A DNA stretch of 9,310 nucleotides from an uncultured Granulicatella sp. (lineage in GTDB: Bacteria > Bacillota > Bacilli > Lactobacillales > Aerococcaceae). Both the position numbers and the translations under genes were made by a program. Positions 1 through 5,975 of this stretch are shown here, piece by piece (position 1 is the first letter of the stretch; each line of letters starts with the position of its first letter). The DNA lies in NCBI GenBank assembly GCA_937891475.1, contig CALATC010000196.1, positions 1 to 9,310 of the forward strand. The letters are read 5' to 3'. The notes beneath the pieces were generated by a model. The model worked only from the letters and a program-made list of their open reading frames with translations, was not told where the DNA came from and made no database searches.

Positions 1-860
1 TATCTGGAGCTTGTGGACAATATTTAATGAATGATTCAGAAGTTTCTCCCATTTATTTAACAGCATTACGAATGATGATTGCAGGTTTAGTTTTAACATT
101 ATTTGCATGTTGGAAACAACCGAAGCAATTTCGTGAAGTAGTGAAGTCTCCCAAAATAATGGGGAGAATGTTATTTTTCGGAATTTTTGGATTAATGTTA
201 TGTCAATTAACGTATTTATTTGCGATTCATTCTTCAAATGCTGGAACGGCGACTGTATTGCAATATACTTGTCCGATTTTAATTGTCATTTATGTGAGTT
301 TAAAAGAGAAGACAGTACCAACTGTGATGGAATTTGTTGCAATACTTTGTGCGTTAATAGGTACGTTTGTCATTGCAACTCATGGAAATCCATTTAACTT
401 ATCCCTTAGTCCAGCAGGATTATTTTGGGGTATTATTTCCGCATTTACTTATGCGCTTTATACCTTATTACCTGGTAAATTGATTCATAGCTTTGGGAGC
501 TTAATTGTAACTGGATTAGGATTATTGTCCGGTGGAATTTTATTTTATATCGGAAGTGCAAGTTGGCAATATACGATTCAATGGAAACCTTATACATTCA
601 TTGCCTTTATCGGAATTATTGGAATAGGAACGATTTTTGCCTATACATTGTATTTAGAAGGAGTTTCAATCATTGGACCTGTTCAAGGAAGTTTATTAGC
701 TTCTGCAGAACCTATTTCTTCGGTATTCTTCTCCATCATTTTATTAGGAGAAATATTCCAAGGAATTGATATTGTAGGAATTGTGCTTATCTTAATAGCC
801 GTTTATCTCATTACAATGAAAGAACAATTGCAAGAAAAACATATGAAACTAAAACATTAG
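1..860 (+). CDS. EamA/DMT-family permease, 5'-truncated by the window edge
   Basis: Likely inner-membrane transporter of the drug/metabolite (EamA, 10-TMS) superfamily; the substrate cannot be told from sequence. The reading frame is open from base 3 and the residues before the ATG at 27 (SGACGQYL) match the usual end of the first helix of these proteins, so the true start lies upstream of the window and the ATG at 27 is internal. About 285 residues are visible, close to the usual length of about 300. Alternating hydrophobic segments run through the protein. The second EamA repeat begins near residue 140 (SPAGLFWGIISAFTYALYT), and the family-typical SLLASAEPISSVFFSIILLGE stretch is near the C-terminus, followed by a short charged tail. 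There is no neighbour in the same transcript downstream: a terminator follows directly. Family assignment is firm; function is open. Confidence 0.9.
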   Translation, partial: SGACGQYLMNDSEVSPIYLTALRMMIAGLVLTLFACWKQPKQFREVVKSPKIMGRMLFFGIFGLMLCQLTYLFAIHSSNAGTATVLQYTCPILIVIYVSLKEKTVPTVMEFVAILCALIGTFVIATHGNPFNLSLSPAGLFWGIISAFTYALYTLLPGKLIHSFGSLIVTGLGLLSGGILFYIGSASWQYTIQWKPYTFIAFIGIIGIGTIFAYTLYLEGVSIIGPVQGSLLASAEPISSVFFSIILLGEIFQGIDIVGIVLILIAVYLITMKEQLQEKHMKLKH

Positions 861-863
861 ACT

Positions 864-898
864 ATACCTCTGTGAAGTACATTCGCAGAGGTATTTTT
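864..898 (+). terminator. Rho-independent terminator of the EamA gene
   Basis: A 13-bp stem (864-876 with 882-894, one G-T wobble) with a 5-nt loop, GTACA, is followed by a short T run ending at 898. It begins 3 nt after the stop codon. Confidence 0.85.
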
Positions 899-902
899 AG
901 TA

Positions 903-955
903 AAATCTTAATAAAAATCTCCACAAATCTTCAAGAAAATAAAGTAAGATAGAAT
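903..955 (+). promoter_or_regulatory. Putative promoter region of the DUF1002 gene with AAATCT repeats
   Basis: Two -10-like hexamers, TAAGAT (945-950) and TAGAAT (950-955), precede the gene, but no good -35 sits 16-18 bp upstream of either. Instead the hexamer AAATCT occurs three times (903-908, 915-920, 925-930), with start-to-start spacings of 12 and 10 bp on one DNA face. Such spacing is what OmpR-type response regulators often use to activate promoters with weak -35 boxes. This is inference; the hexamer is AT-rich and chance is possible. Confidence 0.35.
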
Positions 956-975
956 AGTCAAAGGAGGTTAATGAC

Positions 976-1917
976 ATGAAAAAAATAGTTCGCCCTATAG
1001 TAGTGGCTACGATGCTATTAGGACTTATTTCTCAGCAAGTTTATGCGATTGATACAACAGCCGTTAATGAGAAATGGGGGAAACCAACAGTTGTTTATGG
1101 TGGTGGTTTAAATGACCAACAAATTAAAGAAACATCTAAATTATTAGGGATTAAAGATGAAAATACAGTAACGACAACGAAAGCTACAGGAGAAGATTTA
1201 GTCAAATACTTAGGTGCAGGAGAAGCAAATACTTCTGTAATGATTTCATCTGTTATGGTTCAAAAAAGAAATAAAGGAGAAGGGGTAAAAGTTCATATTG
1301 CTACTCCAAAAAATATTACTCTTGTTACTTCTGAACAATATGCCAATGCAGCGATTACAGCAGGGGTAGCTGATGCAGAAATTGAAGTAGCGGCTGTCTC
1401 GAAAGTAACTGGTGAATCTGCTTTAACAGGTGTATATAAAGCTTTTGAAGCAAATGGTGTTGTATTAGACGGAAAACGTACAGCCGTTGCACAACAAGAA
1501 TTAGAATTAACCAATCAAATTGCTCAAGAACAATCGAAAGAAAAAGGCTTTGATGCTGCAAAATTAGACCAGGCTATGATTGATATTAAGAAATCTCTTG
1601 CTGAAATTAAAGAAAAACAAGGTCAAGTAGCTACAAAAGAAGATGTTGAAAGAATTGTTAACGAAGCATTGAAAAAATATGGATTAGATAAAGTCATTAG
1701 TCCAACTCAAGTGAATAATATTATTCAGTTTGCCTTAAGTTATCAACAAACAAGTGCGATTGATTCTAAGCAAGTGTTAGAACAATTAAATTCATTGTCC
1801 AATACTGTAAAAGGGAAAATTGGTCAATTAGTAGATCAAGCGAATCGTGAAGGTTGGTTTGATAAAATTGTTACATTCTTCAAAGAAATATTTAATGCTA
1901 TTTTTAGTTCAAAATAG
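976..1917 (+). CDS. Secreted DUF1002 (YpuA-like) protein
   Basis: Exported protein of 313 residues belonging to the DUF1002 family (B. subtilis YpuA type), whose biochemical role is unknown. In B. subtilis, ypuA is tied to cell-envelope stress regulation, which is family knowledge rather than evidence here. Residues 1-24 form a classical signal peptide: MKKIVR, then a hydrophobic core, then a likely cleavage after VYA before IDTT. There is no lipobox cysteine, so it is secreted or loosely attached rather than a lipoprotein. The family core covers roughly residues 30-180, including GGGLNDQQIKETSKLLGI and the alanine/valine-rich AAITAGVADAEIEVAA. Residues about 175-230 are rich in Q, E and K and look coiled-coil. 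The C-terminus carries an amphipathic aromatic tail (WFDKIVTFFKEIFNAIF). The start is fixed by a strong SD, AAAGGAGG at 960-967, 8 nt before ATG; the ATG at 971 is followed at once by a stop. It is monocistronic. Confidence 0.88.
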   Translation: MKKIVRPIVVATMLLGLISQQVYAIDTTAVNEKWGKPTVVYGGGLNDQQIKETSKLLGIKDENTVTTTKATGEDLVKYLGAGEANTSVMISSVMVQKRNKGEGVKVHIATPKNITLVTSEQYANAAITAGVADAEIEVAAVSKVTGESALTGVYKAFEANGVVLDGKRTAVAQQELELTNQIAQEQSKEKGFDAAKLDQAMIDIKKSLAEIKEKQGQVATKEDVERIVNEALKKYGLDKVISPTQVNNIIQFALSYQQTSAIDSKQVLEQLNSLSNTVKGKIGQLVDQANREGWFDKIVTFFKEIFNAIFSSK

Positions 1918-1926
1918 AGAGCAATA

Positions 1927-1959
1927 AAAAAGTCCATAGAGCGAATCTATGGACTTTTT
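1927..1959. terminator. Bidirectional terminator between convergent genes
   Basis: A perfect 14-bp inverted repeat (1927-1940 with 1946-1959) with a GCGAA loop has A5 on the left and T5 on the right, so it can end the DUF1002 transcript on + and the zinc-ribbon gene transcript on -, whose stop is at 1965. Confidence 0.9.
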
Positions 1960-1964
1960 ACTGT

Positions 1965-2792
1965 TTAAAATAAAATAAATAATAAACTTAGAACAATAAT
2001 TAATTGAATACATAAACCAATTAAAGCGATGTATGGCGTATCTAAACGAGTATCATTTTGTTCTTGAGCAATTGAAATTACAAACGTTACGATAAATGTA
2101 AACAAATGTAATGTAAAGAAGAATAAAATAACGACTAATAACGCAATTGGAGATACAAATGTCATAAATGCTGTAATGACTAATAAAATAATCGCTAGAG
2201 CATTCATAGATTCATATTGTGTTAACCAATAATGGAATACATGTTGTCGTTTTAAGAAAATATGTTTCACACCAAAAGCAATGACTGGGAATCCAAAATA
2301 AAATACCGCATAGAATAATAGTAGTTTTAAGAAAACTAAAATATAATTTGGTGTTACTGTTAAGCTAGGTAAAATGGAAATATCCGCTAGTAATTGATAT
2401 TGAGATAAGACTGCTCGAATACCGTGTGTAGTAATATAAGCTGATAATAATGTCGAAACGATAATCATAATATAACCAAATAATCGGCTATTTTGACGTT
2501 TTCTTGAATAATTGTTCGTTGGGTGGATTAGTTTTCCAAAGAAAAAGCTAAAGAAACGAGTAATTCTTCTCCAAAAGCTTGAATAAATAGCTTGATTATT
2601 TTTAATACGATATTCTTGATCACTTCTGTTTTCTACAGAATTTGGTTGAGTAACTTTATTATCTTCATCAAATAAAGATGTTTGAATCGTTGTTGAATTT
2701 TCATCTAATTGTTCTTCTTGAATAGTGCCACAGAAAGGACATAATGTTTCTTTCTCATCGATTAATTCGTGGCAGAAAGGGCATTGTTTCAC
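1965..2792 (-). CDS. Zinc-ribbon multi-pass membrane protein of unknown function
   Basis: A 275-residue protein. Residues 4-21 form a compact zinc ribbon with two CPFC knuckles (C4, C7, C18, C21). A polar, acidic linker (about residues 25-70) and a basic, aromatic stretch (SSFWRRITRFFSFFFGK) follow. About five predicted membrane helices lie near 103-122, 148-174, 197-216, 218-240 and 254-275. The last helix ends at the extreme C-terminus. The layout (cytosolic ribbon plus helical bundle) recurs in uncharacterised low-GC Gram-positive proteins; I do not recognise a named function. The start codon is GTG, supported by the SD AAAGGAGA (minus strand, 2799-2806) at good spacing and by the family-typical onset MKQCPFC. 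It appears to be transcribed alone, with its own promoter downstream of a small-RNA terminator. Confidence 0.82.
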   Translation of the reverse strand: MKQCPFCHELIDEKETLCPFCGTIQEEQLDENSTTIQTSLFDEDNKVTQPNSVENRSDQEYRIKNNQAIYSSFWRRITRFFSFFFGKLIHPTNNYSRKRQNSRLFGYIMIIVSTLLSAYITTHGIRAVLSQYQLLADISILPSLTVTPNYILVFLKLLLFYAVFYFGFPVIAFGVKHIFLKRQHVFHYWLTQYESMNALAIILLVITAFMTFVSPIALLVVILFFFTLHLFTFIVTFVISIAQEQNDTRLDTPYIALIGLCIQLIIVLSLLFILF

Positions 2793-2834
2793 GTAAATTC
2801 TCCTTTATCAATCATAAATGATTTTCTCTGTTGT

Positions 2835-2843
2835 ATTGTATCA
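2835..2843 (-). promoter_or_regulatory. Extended -10 promoter for the zinc-ribbon gene
   Basis: On the minus strand TGATACAAT reads as an extended -10 (TGnTATAAT-like, one mismatch). The -35 region falls in the T tract of the upstream RNA terminator and is poor, as extended -10 promoters allow. It lies about 43 nt upstream of the GTG start. Confidence 0.45.
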
Positions 2844-2860
2844 TAGAATGCAAGTGGACA

Positions 2861-2893
2861 AAAGAAAAAGGACTAGAAATCTCTAATCCTTTT
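2861..2893 (-). terminator. Terminator of the orphan small RNA
   Basis: On the minus strand an 11-bp stem (2883-2893 with 2866-2876, one T-G wobble) and a 6-nt loop are followed by TTTTCTTT. It lies upstream of, and on the same strand as, the zinc-ribbon gene, so it could also act as an attenuator for that gene. Confidence 0.85.
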
Positions 2894-3030
2894 ATAGTGG
2901 CATATACATAATATATGTGTCATGGTGTTCACATCACACATGAACAAACAGCTACATCCGGTAGTGTGCAAGCACATCTGTTCCACTTGACTTAGCAGAC
3001 TTCTTTGTCTGCTTGTCGCCTCATCGCATA
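2861..3030 (-). ncRNA. Candidate structured small RNA of unrecognised family
   Basis: About 170 nt with its own near-consensus promoter (3037-3065) and strong terminator (2861-2893), no convincing ORF, and dense local complementarity. Reading 5' to 3' on minus: a perfect 7-bp hairpin AGCAGAC/GTCTGCT with loop AAAGAA (3013-2994). Then a putative closing helix AGTGG (2987-2983) pairs with CCACT (2900-2896), just before the terminator. Inside it, AACAG/CTGTT encloses two small hairpins, TGTG-CTTG-CACA and CTAC-CGGAT-GTAG. A segment follows with two competing pairings (TGTTCA/TGAACA and ATGTGTGATG/CATGACACAT), and then a CATATA/TATATG hairpin. I compared it by memory with T-box, lysine, SRP, tmRNA, RNase P and 6S signatures and found no match. 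It could be an independent sRNA or a 5' leader/attenuator of the zinc-ribbon gene. Confidence 0.6.
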
Positions 3031-3036
3031 GATAAT

Positions 3037-3065
3037 ATTATAACAGACAAGAGAGGTGCTGTCAC
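3037..3065 (-). promoter_or_regulatory. Sigma-A-type promoter of the small RNA
   Basis: Minus strand: -35 GTGACA (3065-3060, 5 of 6 consensus), a 17-bp spacer, then -10 TATAAT (3042-3037, perfect). Predicted transcription start is near 3029-3030. This is the best promoter match I found in the window. Confidence 0.8.
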
Positions 3066-3097
3066 GCAAAAATATTAAACATCCAAAAATTTTCAAT

Positions 3098-3121
3098 ATA
3101 AAAAGCACCGTAAAAGGTGCT
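3098..3121 (-). terminator. Terminator of the gloA-cdd operon
   Basis: Minus strand: AGCACC (3121-3116), loop TTTTAC, GGTGCT (3109-3104), then TTTTTATA. It begins 8 nt after the cdd stop codon and separates the operon from the small-RNA promoter. Confidence 0.8.
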
Positions 3122-3128
3122 AAGATGA

Positions 3129-3521
3129 TTACATTTCAGTAAATGCTAGTGGAACTAAATCACGTAAAATAGTTTCTTTTAATTCCCCTTTACTATTAGA
3201 AAGGTAAATTGGTGTATCAGCAGGGCATAGTTCTACTAATACTTGACGGCATAAGCAACATGGAGGTAAGAAGTAGTCTGTTTTACCAGCTACAACAAGC
3301 ATTTCCACATCTTCTTTTTGATAGCCTTTTGTTACTCCAGTGAATAAAGCTGTACGTTCTGCACAGTTTGTTGCTCCAAAAGAAACATTTTCCACATTAA
3401 CTCCAGTAATCACTGTTCCATCTTTATATAAAATGGCACAGCCTACTGGGAAGTTAGAGTAGGGACAGTATGAATGTTCCAATGCGTTTTTTGCATGTAC
3501 ATATAGTTCTTCAGGTTTCAT
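3129..3521 (-). CDS. cdd: Cytidine deaminase
   Basis: Hydrolytic, zinc-dependent deamination of cytidine and deoxycytidine to uridine and deoxyuridine, a pyrimidine salvage enzyme of the cytosol. It has 130 residues, normal for the short tetrameric bacterial type. Visible signature elements: NVEN (42-45) for ribose binding; NCAERTA (52-58), where C53 is a zinc ligand and E55 the proton shuttle; and PCCLCRQ (87-93), where C88 and C91 are the other zinc ligands. The all-cysteine ligand set marks the homotetrameric class. The central residues of the last motif are CL rather than the frequent GA. ATG is preceded by the SD AAGGAGA at good spacing. It lies 21 nt downstream of the glyoxalase gene on the same strand with no terminator between them, so the two are very likely cotranscribed; a terminator follows it. 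Confidence 0.95.
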   Translation of the reverse strand: MKPEELYVHAKNALEHSYCPYSNFPVGCAILYKDGTVITGVNVENVSFGATNCAERTALFTGVTKGYQKEDVEMLVVAGKTDYFLPPCCLCRQVLVELCPADTPIYLSNSKGELKETILRDLVPLAFTEM

Positions 3522-3542
3522 AAAATTTCTCCTTAAATGGAA

Positions 3543-3920
3543 TTATTTTTCACGAATAATTTCAATTTTATATCCATCTGGATCTTTTACAAAATAGTAA
3601 TTTGCTGGATTTCCAGGTAGACCTTTTAATTCTGTTACATCATAGCCTTTAGCTACATGTTCAGCATGTAATCCTTCTAAATCAGCGCTACTAATAGCAA
3701 TATGACCGTAACCATCTCCGATTTCGTATCCTGGATGTCCATAGTTATATGTTAATTCTAATTCGTAATCGTCACCTTCGAAAGCTAAATAAACGATTGT
3801 AAATTTGTGTTCTGGGAAATCTTTACGACGAGTTTCTTTAAATCCAAATGCTTCTTGGTAGAAAGTTAAACTCTCTTCTAAGTTTTTAACACGAACACAA
3901 GTGTGTAACATTTTTGGCAT
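3543..3920 (-). CDS. gloA: Glyoxalase I (lactoylglutathione lyase, VOC superfamily)
   Basis: A 125-residue vicinal-oxygen-chelate protein, close in layout to E. coli GloA, which isomerises the hemithioacetal of methylglyoxal and a thiol to an S-lactoyl thioester. The four expected metal ligands are in place: H6 (MLHTCVRV), E55 (ELTYNYG), H73 (GYGHIAIS) and E120 (DPDGYKIEIIRE). The two beta-alpha-beta-beta-beta modules occupy about residues 1-60 and 70-122. The thiol cofactor may not be glutathione in this lineage; that is open. ATG is preceded by the SD AAAGGAGAG about 8 nt upstream. It is first gene of a two-gene unit with cdd, a pairing with no obvious metabolic logic. VOC assignment is firm; glyoxalase I activity is likely given the complete ligand set and the ELTYN motif. 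Confidence 0.88.
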   Translation of the reverse strand: MPKMLHTCVRVKNLEESLTFYQEAFGFKETRRKDFPEHKFTIVYLAFEGDDYELELTYNYGHPGYEIGDGYGHIAISSADLEGLHAEHVAKGYDVTELKGLPGNPANYYFVKDPDGYKIEIIREK

Positions 3921-3963
3921 AGTAGTCTCTCCTTTTATTGTTTTTGTCTTACTAGCATAATGG

Positions 3964-3993
3964 ATTATAGGCTTTATTGCAAGAAATATGCAA
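3964..3993 (-). promoter_or_regulatory. Putative promoter of gloA-cdd
   Basis: Minus strand: a perfect TATAAT (3969-3964) with TTGCAT 18 bp upstream (3993-3988). An alternative pair, TTGCAA-17 bp-TATGCT, overlaps it. The transcript would have a leader of about 40 nt. Confidence 0.5.
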
Positions 3994-4091
3994 CTTTAAG
4001 GTGTGCAGAGTTAAATATGATGTGTAACCTAGAATGTAAACACTTGTATATAAAATAAACACACTTTTTGATAAAAATCGAGTAAAAATGA

Positions 4092-4120
4092 TTGCAGTTC
4101 AAAAAATAATTTGCTATTCT
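4092..4120 (+). promoter_or_regulatory. Putative promoter of aspartokinase
   Basis: TTGCAG (4092-4097), a 17-bp spacer and TATTCT (4115-4120) precede the gene. The predicted leader is only about 35 nt, too short for a lysine riboswitch, and the rest of 3994-4160 shows no L-box signature. Confidence 0.4.
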
Positions 4121-4160
4121 GTTACCATTATGAAAAGAATCATCTAAATGAGGTGTCAAA

Positions 4161-5537
4161 GTGAAAGTAATTAAATTTGGCGGAAGTTCATTAGCCAATA
4201 GTCAACAAATTAAAAAAGTATTTCAAATTGTACAAGCAGATAGTGACAGAAGAATTGTCGTTGTATCTGCACCAGGGAAACGTCATTCAGACGATGAGAA
4301 AGTAACGGACTTATTAATTCAATTAGCGACTTCTCATATTGAAGGACAATATAATGAAGCTGTTTTAGCAGTAATTTTAGAACGTTATCAAGAAATTTAT
4401 GATGAATTACAATTAAACTCAGATGTAATGGATAAAATTCGTCAACATTTTGCAGAGTTAAAAGAAAGTACATTAGAACCTGCTTATTTAATCGATGCTT
4501 ATAAAGCAAGTGGGGAAGATAATAATGCAAAATTAATTGCAGACTACTTTACAAAAGAAGGCTTACCTGCAAAATATATTAGCCCTAAAGAAGCGAATTT
4601 ATTCGTTAGCGATACTCCAGGAAATGCTCAAGTATTAGAAGAAGCCTATAAAGAATTAGAATACTTACAATTAGAAAAAGATATTGTTGTATTCCCAGGA
4701 TTCTTCGGAGTTACAAAAGATGGAAAAGTTGTGACATTCTCTCGTGGAGGCTCAGATATTACAGGATCTATTTTAGCGAATGCCGTTTCTGCTGAAGAAT
4801 ATGAAAACTTTACAGATGTGGATGCAATCTTTGTTGCTAGTCCAAAACTAGTTCATAAACCACTTGGAATCGATGTGTTATCTTATACAGAAATGCGTGA
4901 GTTATCTTATGCAGGATTTTCAGTGTTCCATACTGAAGCCTTATTACCAGCCATTAAAAAAGGAATTCCAGTTCATGTATGTAATACGAATAATCCTTCT
5001 GCAAAAGGAACTTATATTATGAAAGGGAAAGTAAATTCTCCTTCTATTATTTCTGGTATTGCAAGTTCATCAGGTTTCGTTAGTGTTTATATTCAAAAAT
5101 ATTTAATGAATCATGAAATTGGATTTTTAAGAAAAACATTACAATTATTCGAAGATGAAGGAGTAAGTGTAGAACATATTCCAACAGGGATTGATGATGC
5201 AACGATTATTATTCGTGGGGAAGATGCGACTGATGAAGTATTAGATCGTATTGTTTACCGTTTGAAAGCAGAATTAAATGCGGATGAAGCGTACTATGAA
5301 CGTGGATTATGCTTAATTATGTTAGTAGGGGAAGGAATGGTTAGCATGGTCGGTACAACTGCTCGTGTTGCTAGCACATTAGCCCGTGAACAAATCAATA
5401 TTGAATTATACAACCAAGGGGTATCCGAAGTTTCTATGATGTTTGGTATTAGAGAAGAGTACGAACAACGTGCCATTCAAGCATTATATGACGAGTTCTT
5501 TGGTGAAGAAGTAGAATACGAAGTTTTGGATAAATAG
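4161..5537 (+). CDS. lysC: Aspartate kinase, monofunctional, with two C-terminal ACT domains
   Basis: Phosphorylates L-aspartate with ATP to 4-aspartyl phosphate, the entry step to lysine/diaminopimelate, threonine and methionine; cytosolic. 458 residues. Kinase domain about 1-290: VIKFGGSSL at the N-terminus (K5, GG 7-8), ASGEDNNAKL (116-125), SRGGSDITGS (194-203) and NFTDVDAIFVASPKLV (216-231). Regulatory ACT pair about 300-458: VSVYIQKYLMNHEIGFLRKTL (307-327) and LIMLVGEGMVSMVGTTARV (385-403), ending in the ACT strand INIELYNQGVSEVSMMFGI. Such domains normally bind lysine or threonine as feedback effectors; which one is not readable here. The start is GTG, chosen because it gives the conserved N-terminus and has GAGGTG (4150-4155) 5 nt upstream. 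It is not clustered with other pathway genes. A strong terminator-like repeat element follows. The symbol lysC is by family; yclM- or thrA-like naming is possible. Confidence 0.93.
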   Translation: MKVIKFGGSSLANSQQIKKVFQIVQADSDRRIVVVSAPGKRHSDDEKVTDLLIQLATSHIEGQYNEAVLAVILERYQEIYDELQLNSDVMDKIRQHFAELKESTLEPAYLIDAYKASGEDNNAKLIADYFTKEGLPAKYISPKEANLFVSDTPGNAQVLEEAYKELEYLQLEKDIVVFPGFFGVTKDGKVVTFSRGGSDITGSILANAVSAEEYENFTDVDAIFVASPKLVHKPLGIDVLSYTEMRELSYAGFSVFHTEALLPAIKKGIPVHVCNTNNPSAKGTYIMKGKVNSPSIISGIASSSGFVSVYIQKYLMNHEIGFLRKTLQLFEDEGVSVEHIPTGIDDATIIIRGEDATDEVLDRIVYRLKAELNADEAYYERGLCLIMLVGEGMVSMVGTTARVASTLAREQINIELYNQGVSEVSMMFGIREEYEQRAIQALYDEFFGEEVEYEVLDK

Positions 5538-5563
5538 TAATAACTAAATAGTATATAATAAAC

Positions 5564-5640
5564 GACTTTCTAATGTAGCGAAGGACGCCAGCAGCCCTGC
5601 GGTCTCATACTAACGCTACATTGGAAAGTCATTTTTTTTG
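5564..5640 (+). repeat. Inverted-repeat element, short copy; also terminator of aspartokinase
   Basis: A 17-bp inverted repeat (5564-5580 with 5614-5630, one wobble) encloses a 33-nt core, and is followed by ATTTTTTTT, so it works as a + strand terminator 26 nt after the aspartokinase stop codon. The core carries GGACGC (5583-5588), AGCAG (5590-5594) and TCTCAT (5603-5608). The same blocks, in the same order, occur on the minus strand of the element at 5976-6148, and both share GACTTTCTAAT arms and GTAGC/GCTAC inner arms. This points to one repeat family with two copies in opposite orientation. Confidence 0.75.
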
Positions 5641-5672
5641 TATTCGAATAAATAAATTAAACGTGTAAGAAG

Positions 5673-5849
5673 TTATTCTACAAAATTTTTTCGAAGAAAT
5701 TTGTCTAATAACTTAATAACAAGAGGAGTAGTAACTAATGTAATTAGGAAAAAGATTATAAAATGGTAATCAAAAGAACTTAGCACACAACCAGCAAAAG
5801 TTCCAGCATTCCAAACAATAGCTAAACAAATTTTTTGTAAACGATTCAT
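5673..5849 (-). CDS. Small two-helix membrane protein, 58 residues
   Basis: Hypothetical protein with no recognised family. The start MNRLQKICLAIVWNAG is chosen because ATG at 5849 follows the SD-like AAGGGGGA about 7 nt upstream, and a promoter places transcription start near 5880, inside the longer open frame that could begin at 5957. Two hydrophobic segments are visible, about residues 7-24 and 29-46. A small polar SSFDYH turn separates them, and a basic tail (KLLDKFLRKNFVE) follows. Size and layout resemble small membrane proteins or holin-like/toxin-like peptides, but nothing specific supports either. The gene sits alone between two related inverted-repeat elements and is opposite in strand to aspartokinase. 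Probably a real gene given the promoter-SD-ATG order; function unknown. Confidence 0.6.
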   Translation of the reverse strand: MNRLQKICLAIVWNAGTFAGCVLSSFDYHFIIFFLITLVTTPLVIKLLDKFLRKNFVE

Positions 5850-5886
5850 GATAGTTTCCCCCTTATATTTATCTATGTATACGCTT

Positions 5887-5915
5887 ATTTTACTACTATG
5901 ATAACTTTTTAACAA
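5887..5915 (-). promoter_or_regulatory. Promoter of the 58-residue membrane protein gene
   Basis: Minus strand: -35 TTGTTA (5915-5910, 4 of 6), 17-bp spacer, -10 TAAAAT (5892-5887, 5 of 6). It predicts a leader of about 30 nt before the ATG at 5849. Confidence 0.55.
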
Positions 5916-5920
5916 GGGTG

Positions 5921-5957
5921 TTGAAGGGGAATTTTTTATGTCTGTAATTCTCTTCAA
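5921..5957. repeat. Imperfect inverted repeat upstream of the small-gene promoter
   Basis: The arm TTGAAGGGGAATT (5921-5933) pairs with AATTCTCTTCAA (5946-5957) with one bulge, around a 12-nt loop. It lies just upstream of the -35 box at 5910-5915. An operator is possible, but no regulator family is recognised. Confidence 0.35.
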
Positions 5958-5975
5958 AGCAGGGATATACTAATT

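Noticed and set aside
27..29. ATG at 27 as the start of the EamA permease
   Set aside because: The frame is open upstream to the window edge and the preceding residues (SGACGQYL) fit the conserved end of the first helix; no SD precedes this ATG.
2994..3017. Similarity of the RNA segment CGACAAGCAGAC to the repeat-element core CGCAAGCAGAC
   Set aside because: The match is short, the flanking arms of the repeat family (GACTTT, GTAGC) are absent, and hairpin sequence explains it; chance is likely.
2990..3030. A 10-codon ORF (MRRQADKEVC) at the 5' end of the small RNA as a leader peptide
   Set aside because: No SD; it overlaps the first hairpin; no codon bias or regulatory amino-acid run is visible.
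3051..3121. Lysine-riboswitch-like GAGAGGTGC on the + strand near 3051-3059
   Set aside because: Isolated motif with no other L-box helices, no + strand gene follows, and the region is explained by the minus-strand promoter spacer and the cdd terminator.
4035..4055. CcpA cre-like sequence TGTAAACACTTGTA upstream of aspartokinase
   Set aside because: It lacks the central CG dinucleotide and dyad symmetry of cre sites.
4210..4530. Minus-strand 106-codon open frame inside aspartokinase
   Set aside because: Antisense shadow of a conserved kinase domain; no SD or promoter of its own was found.
5850..5957. Longer N-terminus (start at 5957) for the small membrane protein
   Set aside because: The extension is polar and unlike the rest, has no good SD, and the predicted promoter lies inside it; ATG 5849 has both SD and promoter.
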